Below are positions 55,200-64,000 of a DNA stretch of 64,000 nucleotides, one piece after another. Positions within the stretch are counted from its first letter, which is position 1. The number at the start of each line of letters is the position of its first letter. The stretch comes from Rhineura floridana (Eukaryota > Chordata > Lepidosauria > Squamata > Rhineuridae). Below the pieces are notes generated by a model. That model was not told the origin of the DNA. It did not search any database and was given only the letters and a program-made list of their open reading frames with translations. The stretch lies in contig NC_084483.1 of assembly GCF_030035675.1 (NCBI RefSeq), positions 16,405,904 through 16,469,903 on the forward strand. Reading direction: 5' to 3'. Position numbers and translations under genes: made by a program.

Positions 55200-56250
55200 T
55201 ATTATATGCCAAAGCATAGGAAAAAATTCCGCAAACCGACTAAACGAGCTATTGTTTGAGAGATTTGGGAACAGTCAAGCCTGATTAAATTTACAGCAAA
55301 ATTTTCTGCTTTCAGGTTTGCTCCAAACAGTCCATACCTGTGTAAATTTGAGGTTGGCCCTCTTAATTTCAAGCCAGAAATGCCAACATACTTAAGGAAA
55401 GGGAGACCCAGCAGGGTCACTCATCCCTTCTCCTATCACAGGGATCTTCTTTGAAAGGACAGGAGTCAATATTGTAGGGCCTCTTGAACCCTCCCTCCAA
55501 AGGGCATATTTATATTCTGGTTCTCATAGACTACACTATCAGATATCCAAAAGCCACAACTCTCTGTAACATGACAGCTGTGGTAATAGTTCAGCCATTG
55601 TTGGAGGTTCTCTCCAGAGCAGGGTTCATCAAGGAAATACTGACTGACCAAGGAACTAACTTCACGAATCATGTGCTGCAAGAGGTATGAAAGTAATTGA
55701 AGATAACTTTAACTTGAGTCCTTACACATCTCCATCTCATTCCCAAACCAATGGCCTGGTGGAGCATTTCAATCAAATGCTAAAATACATGTTATCTACA
55801 TTTGTGACTTAACAACTTAGATGGTGACATAGACTATTGGCCCCACTGATGTTTGTAGTATGCAAGGTGCCACAAGCCTCAATGGGATTATCCCCTTCCA
55901 AACTGTTATATGGGTAAAGGCCCTGAGAAATTTTAGACTTAGTTAAAAAAAGATGGAAAAATTAACCTACAAAAACATGTTCTGTAGTGTAGTACATGTT
56001 AAATCTCTGAGGGAAATTGCACCAGCTCACTCAGTTTGCCCAGGGGAATTCAGCACAAGTCCAAGAACAGCAAGAAAAACACACACACTGTGACCAACAT
56101 ATACAAGGTAGAGAATTATAACTCGGGTACAGAGTATTCTTGATTCATGAAATACAAATGCCCAATAAAAATAACCATTAGATATCTACCATATTAATCT
56201 TCTTAAGGCAAGGAGAGAAAGAGAATTCCTCTTTGCTACCAGTGAGAAGG
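55200..56250 (+). mobile_element. Ty3/gypsy integrase fossil fragment
   Basis: Integrase-core-like text near 55500-55690: YILVLIDYTIRYPKATTLCN, GFIKEILTDQGTNF. Low identity to the element at 40579; old and with many breaks. No LTRs recognised. Confidence 0.65.
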
Positions 56251-56339
56251 AAGAGAGCTGCATTCTCCACACTGATAAAAGGGAGACGAAGAGAAGAGGG
56301 CTCCTAACATTTTAAAAATGGTCTCAGAAAGTGTTTCTG

Positions 56340-57440
56340 TATGTGCATCCTTCACTATATATACACAAAAAAATGTACCTATCAAAATCCCATCTTCTAT
56401 GCAACACCAGGTGCCGTATGTAAATCAAACGTTTGCTACAGTTTTCACTCTCTCCTCCATCTCACCCTCCCAGAACTATTTACTCCTGTAAGATACAGAA
56501 TACATCTACATCCAGAGGCTACAACTGCCGCAAGGTGTTTAGAATGTGTGCCTTTCAGAAATGCACCTTTCCTTAAATGTTGTCCACTTTCTTAAATCCC
56601 TTGGCTCAACCAGAACTGAAGTTCTCCAGTGAAACTGTTTGTTATGAATACTTGAAGTGCTTAGTCCGAAACGGAATTTTCTCTATAGTGCAGTGTTTTT
56701 GAAGAAGTAGGAGTATTCCTAAGCCACAAGCATGGCAGCACACAACTCACTTCTCAAATATTGCATGGAGTTAAATAGCTTGCTTTTTCTTTGGCTGGAC
56801 CTCAGATGCTTTATTTTAATTTCCTATCATAAGGAGAACATCCTTAGTTCCATAATTAGTTGTGGAATCTTTTTTTCCCCAGTGGACTACTAATCAGGCA
56901 ATTGTAGCATTGCAATTATTGAAATTATCATATTCTGTTGTTGCCTGTATGTCTTTCCAAAAAGCAAAAGCAAAAGAGAGGGGGAGGGCTTAAAGCAAAA
57001 TACAAAAGTGTTCACAGATACTATACTACCTAGTTTTATAACATCATACCCCTCCATTTGCCAGTGTGGAAAAGAGGTGAAAACAATCTATTACTGGTAC
57101 AGCTTTTTTAAAAAAATCTAATACGGAACTGAAAAGGAAGTAACATTTAATAACATTAAGAAGTCAGCTGTTGTATTCTCACAGTATGTTGTAGGAAATC
57201 TATCACAGAAGAATGAAAAGCATCCCCACAGGACATTTGTCCAGCACTTACACTCTAAGCTCCGTTGGGAGAAAGGGTGGGATATAAATTCAATAATAAT
57301 TATTATAATCATCATCAATCTTGTTTTTCCTTAATTCTGATAAGAATCTTTCTTAATGAAGGATTTGACAAGGATGTGGAAGATTAGCTCTGCAACTTTT
57401 AGGAAGTTATTTCCTCTAACTTTCGTGTCTGACTGTAAAC
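56340..57440 (+). repeat. Copy B of the unnamed 1.1-kb sequence (copy A at 9830-11000)
   Basis: Collinear with copy A (anchors listed there). It carries a LINE-tail insertion at about 57256-57315 (GGGATATAAATTCAATAATA) absent from copy A. It starts soon after an integrase fossil, which may or may not be related. Confidence 0.7.
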
Positions 57441-58260
57441 CTCTCCTAATACTTCTCTGTGGCACCCAATAATTATGTGGGATGTGCGGTATTAGAAGCA
57501 GAAACACAACAAACATTATTTAAGGAAACTTTTCAAGTAAATCTCAGGTCTGATGTGACACCTTTGCTAAAAACTGTCAAGGATAAAGTCATTTGTATTC
57601 TTCCTGTCAATACAGTTCAGTCTTGGGTGTGTCCTGATCAATATCTAGTCCACACAGTATGTTGGATATTTTTAGCTGTTGCATTCTGAAGTTGTAAACA
57701 AGTTGCTTAGTGAAGTGTGCCCTAGCACCCGTATACTTGACCATTGTGCTCACGTAACACTGAGCAGGGAGGAACTGACAGGAGCAAAACAGGAGACAGT
57801 AAATGCCTATTTTCTAAAGTGAGTAGTCCCAAGCATGGTTAAAAGGAGGCACTTGAGAGGCCATTGCTGAAATAGCCCTCCTTGAACCCAGAAAATTGTA
57901 ACAACTATTGTTCAGTAGCAAAAGTGTTTTAAGTGAGTGGATGCTGTACAACTGTAGGCATTCTTGGGAACACATTGATTATTTAGATTTATTTCAATCT
58001 GGTACCAGGTTGTGCTGGGCAATTTTCTCTACTTTCCAGATGGTGGGGAATGTGGTAGTCAAGGGTTTCTCCTTTCTTCTTTTTGCAAAAATAAAATAAA
58101 ATACAAAACAGTAGCTTTGTACTGCTTCAAGAGGCAGGTGGCTGGCCTCTAATAAACAACTTCCATTTGATAACAATCCAACAATGCTACATGACCCACT
58201 GTCTGCTTTTATTCAGACAGTGAGGCCAATTTAAGTCATTTATAAATGTGGCAAACAATC
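57441..58260. other. Intergenic sequence, nothing recognised
   Basis: A frame at 57459-57689 has no family resemblance. No RNA gene or clear repeat seen. Confidence 0.45.
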
Positions 58261-58344
58261 TACCAGGGCCGGCGCCAGGCATGACTGGGCCCCAGTAGCA
58301 TCACTAGGGTTGGTGTCACCCGTGCAATAACTCATGGTGTCACC

Positions 58345-58567
58345 CAGGGCTGGCTCCAGGCATGCGGGGCCTTTGGGCTTCAGCTTGCCCTGGCCCCCCA
58401 GTGGGTGGGTGTGCGCGTGCGTGTGTGTGTAGGCGCCCTAGCCCGCGCAGCCTCCCGCACCTCTCTATAGTAGTCTTTACCATTGCCCTTAATTAAGATG
58501 GCGGCTGCAGTTTCCCTAAGGGGAATGAAGCCTCCGCCACCATCTTTGTTGATGGCACACATGCGTG

Positions 58568-58641
<74 letters not shown>

Positions 58642-58864
58642 CTCTGCCATCAACTAAGATGGCAGCAGCGGCTTCAGTACCTTAGGGAAACTGCAGCCGC
58701 CATCTTAATTAAGGGCAATGGTAAAAACTACTGTAGACAGGTAGGGCGGGGGTGCGGGGGGATGCGCGGATTGCGGAAGGGGAGTGGAGGACCCCTCAGG
58801 GGCTCCTGTAGCTCCGGGGCCCTTGGGCCAGTGCCCAACCTGGCTGTCTTTAAAACCGGCCCTG
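58345..58864. mobile_element. hAT MITE, second copy, with central (CA)n
   Basis: Ends CAGGGCTGG and CCGGCCCTG. Related to 50337-50809 but in the opposite orientation (its left end matches the other's right end). Interior palindrome with AAGATGGCGGC at 58495-58505 and its complement at 58696-58706; the centre is expanded to (CA)n at about 58568-58640. No clean target duplication found. Confidence 0.8.
58568..58640. repeat. (CA)n microsatellite
   Basis: About 36 uninterrupted CA units. It sits at the centre of the MITE palindrome and creates a spurious Cys-Val frame on the minus strand. Confidence 0.97.
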
Positions 58865-59030
58865 GTGGTGGGTGCCACCAGCAAAAAGAGAGCTAGGGGC
58901 GGCACTGGGTGTCACCCCCCTCTCGGTGTCACCTGGGTGTGGTCTGCACCCCCCGCACCTGCCTAGTGATGCCCCTGCTGGGCCCTTGGGCACCAGCTTG
59001 CCCCAGGCCCGTGGCATTGTAATCCAACCC

Positions 59031-59890
59031 CCCCATACAGGCATTGCAGAGATAATAAACCCACCCACACGTCCCACCCACATGTCCCACCTACCTCTCC
59101 CGTCCCCGTGAATGCTGTGCATGCTGTGCACGCATGCCTGCCATCCCTTCTTTGCATTCTTTTGTCATTTGAATGGAAATAAAGTCTTCTCACTGTTTAT
59201 TCTACAACTTCTTCCCTTTCACAGTGATAATACATCTAATTCTGCATCAATTAACCTTAATTAAACTAATTCCTATATATATGCACATACAGAGTAATTT
59301 ACTGAACAAACAGCTTGACAGATATCATCACTGAAAAGCCTTCACATAAGCAAATGCACACAGAGATCAAGTCCCTAATTGCTCAAGACAGATTTGTAAA
59401 TGACTGCAAAACCTCTCTCTCTCTTCTCCAAGGCAGTAATGGAGCAGGCCAGAAGAAGGAAGGACAGAGCAGGCTATGGCTCCCATCCCAGCCCCCTTTG
59501 CTTGATCTGCCCTTGTTGTGCTAGTAAAGATGAGTTTATATCTATCTGCCTGCCTGGTTGTTTGAATGCGCTAATTAGCTGGCTCGCTAGCTAAGGAGTG
59601 TTCCCCAGACGGTTTGCAGATTGCCTATTTTCATTATTGGACTGAGTACTTGCAGCTGGTGTGGAGATTTTCTGGATGTGGAGCAGTGTTTCACCTTCGG
59701 TTTTTGATGATAAAGGAGTTGGCTGCCATGGTGAGTCCACTGTGGCAGAGTCACTCTGGAAGGGGGTGACACCAAAGGGGACAAACAGTCCCTTTGGGTT
59801 GTCACTTCAAGGAGCTACAGGAAAGCCCCTCCTCCCTGCTGTCAGTTATGAATTGAATTGCTGTCCAGGTCCTGGAGGAGAACACATCTG
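59031..59890. other. Intergenic sequence, nothing firm recognised
   Basis: Short frames only. TTCTTTTGTCATTTGAATGG and flanks give no family. The stretch 59580-59890 may be unassigned leader of the adjacent fossil. Confidence 0.4.
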
Positions 59891-60920
59891 GCAAAGGTAC
59901 TTCGGGATATATTTTCTTCACTAGGGTTTGGTCTGATCAAGGCCCTGGGTTCATGGCTAAGCTGACCAAGAAACTTTGGGAGATTGCTGGAACTGAACAT
60001 CTTACTTCTGTGGCTGCTTGTCATCAGACAAATAGACTGTGTGAGAGATTGAACTGGGAGAGATCCAAGGCGCTTTGTTCCTACTGCAGGCAGAATGGGA
60101 GGGGAAGTTGGATTCTGCACCTGTATCTATAGTGATCTATATGCAGAAGCTACAGAATACTCTGAGGGATGTTGGCTGAAGAGCATCTGATGGAAGCTCA
60201 AGGGCAGCAAAAGGCCCATTTTGATCTGAAGGCTAAGGCCAGAGACACTTCAGTTTGGACTGACTTCTGTACTAAAAGCCACCGTTGACAACAAGTTGTC
60301 TGTGGTGTGGGAAGGCCCTCTAGTGGTGAAAGAAATGTTGAGTGAAACTATTTATTGGCCTATCCCAATTCCACCAAAAAACCCAAGGTATTTAATGTGA
60401 ATATGATCAGTGTGTGTCCAAAAGCAGCATGATTTTTGCTTATTCAGCTGCTAAAGAGAATGTTAGCAATTTTGTGGACTTGTAGGGAGAAAGCCAACTG
60501 GACAGAGGGATTGCTGAAGTATTTCTTCCAAATTCAAGCCATGGAGGTGGAGGAAATTCAGTATTGCATAGATTTCAGAAATCTGAATAAATTAACTCGG
60601 GTATAGCCCTATCCTTTGCCTAGGATGGGTCACCTGATTGAGAAACTGAGCAGCACCAAACACATTACTACTCTTGATGTGACCAAAGGCTATTGGCAAG
60701 TACCTTTCAATAAGGAGGATGCAGCATTGAAATCTGCTTTTATTACCCATTTGGAGTTGTTCCAGTTTACAGTGCTTCTGTTTGGATTGTGCAATGATTC
60801 TGAGACCTTCCAAAGACTAATTAATTCTACATTAAATGGATTAAATGAATTTCTCTCTGTTTACCACAGTGATATTGCTGTTTTTAGTCAAGACTGGGAT
60901 TCTCATGTACAACACTGAGC
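59890..60920 (+). mobile_element. Older Gmr1-like pol fossil (integrase then RT)
   Basis: Integrase-core text near 59930-60060 (WSDQGPGFMAKLTKKLWEIA, HQTNRLCERLN), then a GPY/F-like stretch near 60290, then RT text at 60560-60920 (CIDFRNLNKLT, TTLDVTKGYWQVPF, FGLCNDSETFQRLINSTLNG, YHSDIAVFSQDWDSHVQH). Integrase again precedes RT, as in the element at 40579. No LTRs recognised; many breaks, clearly older. Confidence 0.75.
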
Positions 60921-60924
60921 TCTG

Positions 60925-61600
60925 TGTCTTGGCAGACCGCAGCCCCCAACTAAGCAACCAGGGATGGGCGAGTCACCTCCAGAGCAAAGCAGCAGCATCT
61001 GTAGCAGCAACCTTTGCCTTAAAGTGTCTGCAGCTTCCACCCAATTTCCTCCTCCTCCTCACCCTGTTCAGATTCAGTTCAGGTCTGTGGCTTCCTTTAT
61101 GGAATCAATCCATCTCTTGTTTGGCCTTCCTCTTTTTCTACTGCCTTCTGTTTTTCCCAGCATTATTATATTTTCTAGTGAATCATGTCTTCTCATGATG
61201 TGTCCAAAGTATGATAACCTCAGTTTCATCATTTTAGCTTCTAAGGATAGTTCGGTTTTAATTTGTTCTAACACCCAATTAATTGTCTTTTTCACAGTCC
61301 ATGGTATCCGCAAAGCTCTCCTCCAACACCACATTTCAAATGAGTTGATTTTTCTCTTATCCACTTTTTTCACTGTCCAACTTTCACATCCATGCACTGA
61401 GATCGGAAATACCATGGTCTGAATGATCTTGACTTACCGTTCAGTGACACATCTTTGCATTTGACCTTTTCTAGTTCTCTCATAGCTACCCTCCCCAGTC
61501 CTAGCCTTCTTCTGATTTCTTGACTATTGTCTCCATTTTGGTTAATGACTGTGCCAAGGTATTGATAATCCTTGATAATCAATAATAATCCTTGCCTGTG
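60925..61600 (-). mobile_element. Bov-B (RTE) LINE fragment
   Basis: Minus-strand reading runs DYQYLGTVINQNGDNSQEIR, RRLGLGRVAMRELEKV, then CESWTVKKVDKRKINSFEMW, RIPWTVKKTINWVLEQI and LRLSYFGHIMRRHDSLENII, TEGSRKRGRPNKRWIDSIKE. Same family as 24705-26505, with frame breaks. Confidence 0.88.
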
Positions 61601-61630
61601 TGTGTGTGTGTGTGTGCGTGCGCATGCACA
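61590..61630. repeat. (TG)n microsatellite
   Basis: TGTGTGTGTGTGTGTGTGCG at the edge of the Bov-B fragment. Confidence 0.85.
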
Positions 61631-63480
61631 CTCATAGTTATTCACATGTAATGTTCAACAAAGTGTATAGTCTGTATCTGTGTACACAATAGTTGGGCTG
61701 CACAAATCAAGTACACTCTTTCACATACATACTTGTACATTTTGAAAAAATATATTAAAAAACAAATACTTGTACATGTGTAGAGACAACTTGTACCTGT
61801 GTTCAGTATAATATGTGAATAAGAGAAAATGGTTATCCATTCTAGTAAGGGTTGGGAATGGTTAGAATCTGGAAACCTTTTTGTAAACAGCTCATTCATG
61901 AGATGTATTTAAAAAAACAACATAAACTCCTCAATAGTTGTTTTACTTCTCAGTAAAAGTAAGAGTTATGTTTCATAAATCAAAATCTTTGTTTATGAGA
62001 CAATGGCATTGTTGATAATTCAGTACATTTAGTACATGGTGACAGGCAGTGATGGTTGGTTCCTCACCGTGGGGGCTGTGGTCTGCCAAGGCATGGAGCT
62101 CCGTGCACACATCCACACGTGCACACACACACACTGGGGAGGATGTTTACTCCCCAGCTAAGGGAGAAGGGGATGCTTTTTTGTCAGTTTCAGTTTTTCT
62201 TGTCAATTGCACGCCTCTGCAGGCTGAAGCTGAGAGCCTAGGGGTGTAATTGGCAGAAACTGATTAGAGGCAAACAGAACTCCATGGCTTTTTGAATTAC
62301 AGATTTAAAGGCACAGTAGCTCCTCCTTTGCGGCTTGGCGCCTGCCTGGAAAATCTGGGCCACGTTATGGGCTAAGTGGGCACTGGGTATCAGGGCTATA
62401 ATCTGGGTAAAAACCCCGCTAACCAGGTGATATAGCAACCCTAGGAGTAACCTAGTCCATTCAAATAGTTTGTGTATGACACCATTGTTAAATTATCCTT
62501 TTTTATTTTTGCTGTGGAAAGAATTCATTCTATTCCAAAAGAACATCTTTAGATTTGTTCATCTCATAATGAGAGGTTTTTTGCATACATACGTTGAACA
62601 CTATGTCCCTGGCTAGATTAAATGACAAGATAAATCTGTCAGTATTTTTGTAATGATTTTACATTGTTGTATCTGACTGTCTAAGGATAGCAGATGTTAA
62701 GACATGTTTTCTTTAAATAGTTCTACTGTAGAGTAATTCATTTACTCATGTGTAGGAGCCACTTGTGAGAATCACGGCTTTTGTAGATATATGTAGATTT
62801 GTAGATATATGAATTGGCAACTGAGCCCCTATGTGAGACCTCAGCCAAACGTTGGTCATCAGCATTATATTATATTATATTTGTATACTCCTTGCCCAGG
62901 ACTCAAAATTTCTTCACTTGTGGATTGCAGGTTTGAATTTTTATAACCGATTATTTTCTACAGTTTTCTAAAATTCAAACATTTTATATTGCAATCCCTT
63001 TTCATTAGTCTTTTAAATCACAACCTTCAGGTTGAACCCATATGATTAAGTGCTCTCAGAAGAATCAAAGGAGGTGTAGTATTTTTTGTGACTGTACTCT
63101 AATATTATCAAATGGATAATACATTATGTTTTTAAGATTAACAGGAATAATAGTTCCCTGAAAGTAAGGAAGAAAATGTGAAGCACTAAAGGGGATTTAT
63201 GGCTTCCATCAATAAATGATTCTTCATTCAGATTCTGAAGAAATATCAGATAATCTTGGAGATCTCGTCAGTTCATCATTTGTACTGTTTGGAGAACTTC
63301 TTTCTTTGTAAATAGTGGCTATGGCTTTGAAAATTTGTATTTGCATTTTGTATTCTATATACACAAATCTATACATGTTCATATGTATAATATGTATAAT
63401 TGTTCATGTCCTTACAATAATTATTTCTGATATTCATTTTCATTTGGGTTCCTGTGATTTTTTCTTTTGGAATTCATATT
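61631..63480. other. Intergenic sequence, nothing recognised
   Basis: AT-rich. A few short CA/TA-rich runs (for example 62865-62885) and no coding homology. PNPLA8, expected on this side by synteny, was not seen. Confidence 0.45.
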
Positions 63481-63483
63481 TGA

Positions 63484-63572
63484 GAACCCTCTCCTTTGTT
63501 ATTTTGTTATGTTGTAACCTGCTCTGTGATCATGAATCAATGAAGGGCGGGCTAAATACTAAAATAAAGCAC
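63484..63572 (+). mobile_element. LINE 3' tail fragment
   Basis: TTATGTTGTAACCTGCTCTG, GAATCAATGAAGGGCGGGCT and AAATACTAAAATAAAG form the terminal block of a CR1/L2-group LINE. Confidence 0.55.
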
Positions 63573-64000
63573 ACAGTGTTCAGTCTTTGGACATTAACAC
63601 CTCTACAGAGTAAAGTTTTTTTATATCAACATTCTCTACATCATTGGATATATGCAATACTTCACACAAAGGGATAACTCAAACCACCCACATATAACTT
63701 TGGTGCTTTTATGAAACACCACTTTAGAAGATATGCAGTTTCTTTAATAATTTATATTGGTAGGGAAATAACATAGGAATGTGAGCAAAAGCCTCTCAGG
63801 TGGTTAACATGTACATAGACAAATGTGAAAATAATGTTTATTTTATTGTAGTACGTATAAACTTTTTTTTTATGGTGGCAATTTCCTGATGATGTATTCA
63901 TGGTTCAGCATGCCTTCTTTTCCACTCCAGCGACAGACCTGACTGTGGATAAGCAGCTGGTCACATTTAGGGGTGATGCCCCTTCAGGCAGTACATGCCA
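63573..64000. other. Intergenic sequence, nothing recognised
   Basis: AT-rich end of the window with no coding homology, RNA gene or clear repeat. Confidence 0.45.

Larger units (their letters stand above)
58264..59030. mobile_element. Outer hAT-like repeat surrounding a nested MITE
   Basis: Begins CAGGGCCGGCGCCAGGCATG at 58264. After the nested element, the end-like text GGGCCCTTGGGCACCAGCTT, GCCCCAGGCCCGTGG appears near 58980-59015. Repeated GGTGTCACC motifs lie on both sides of the nested copy. Ends are not certain. Confidence 0.4.

Noticed and set aside
58380-58896. Cys-Val and Thr-His repeat proteins
   Set aside because: Both are translations of the (CA)n microsatellite inside a MITE.
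1-64000. CRISPR arrays, operons, phage or plasmid features
   Set aside because: Spliced vertebrate genes and squamate repeats make the window nuclear eukaryotic DNA. The only regular arrays are satellites and microsatellites.

Overview
This window is vertebrate nuclear DNA, almost certainly from a squamate reptile (a lizard; I cannot narrow it further). Two spliced host genes with clear orthologues are present, no bacterial-style gene organisation is seen, and most of the rest is squamate-type repeat content: Bov-B (RTE) LINEs, CR1/L2-group LINEs, tRNA-derived SINEs whose tails resemble the Bov-B 3' end, hAT-type MITEs, and Ty3/gypsy fossils of the Gmr1-like group.

Host genes. DNAJB9 (ERdj4, an ER-lumenal J-protein) lies on the minus strand: two coding exons at 19799-19583 and 18259-17835, plus a probable 5'UTR exon ending at 29962. 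THAP5 (a C2CH zinc-finger DNA-binding protein) lies on the plus strand: coding exons at 30369-30451, 35574-35763 and 39401-40420. They are divergently transcribed from a CpG-rich interval of about 0.4 kb (about 29960-30370). It holds a CCAAT box, a TATA-like element, E2F-like and E-box motifs and three ETS motifs. The same neighbour pair is known in human, where PNPLA8 follows THAP5; no PNPLA8 coding exon was recognised up to 64000.

Layout. 1-1935: one arm of a long inverted repeat whose partner is at about 33040-34556. 2-17.6 kb: intergenic, with nested CR1/L2 LINEs, SINEs, a SMAD3 exon-1-like fragment inside a LINE (4735-5265) and an unnamed 1.1-kb sequence (about 9830-11000) that recurs at 56340-57440. 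17.8-30.0 kb: DNAJB9, with a 10-kb first intron filled by LINEs. 30.4-40.4 kb: THAP5, whose first intron holds a 1.3-kb element with about 280-bp terminal inverted repeats and the second inverted arm. 40.6-46.3 kb: a young Gmr1-like LTR retrotransposon fossil beginning 158 bp after the THAP5 stop. 46.3-64 kb: intergenic, with SINEs, hAT MITEs (one with a perfect 8-bp target duplication), a non-LTR element with a C-terminal CCHC motif, an L1-like remnant, older Gmr1-like pol fragments and a Bov-B remnant.

How the parts interact. The inverted arms enclose DNAJB9, the shared promoter and THAP5 exon 1, but not THAP5 exons 2-3. Recombination between the arms would invert DNAJB9 and detach THAP5 from its first exon. 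The LTR element sits inside or just past the THAP5 3'UTR and may affect its 3' end. No wholly novel multigene system was found. The most interesting items are the inverted arms, the SMAD3-like fragment, the 1.1-kb direct repeat pair, the integrase-before-RT LTR element with a SCAN-like capsid segment, and the palindromic hAT MITEs with YY1-type motifs. All identities come from reading the sequence and from remembered protein families; no search was run.
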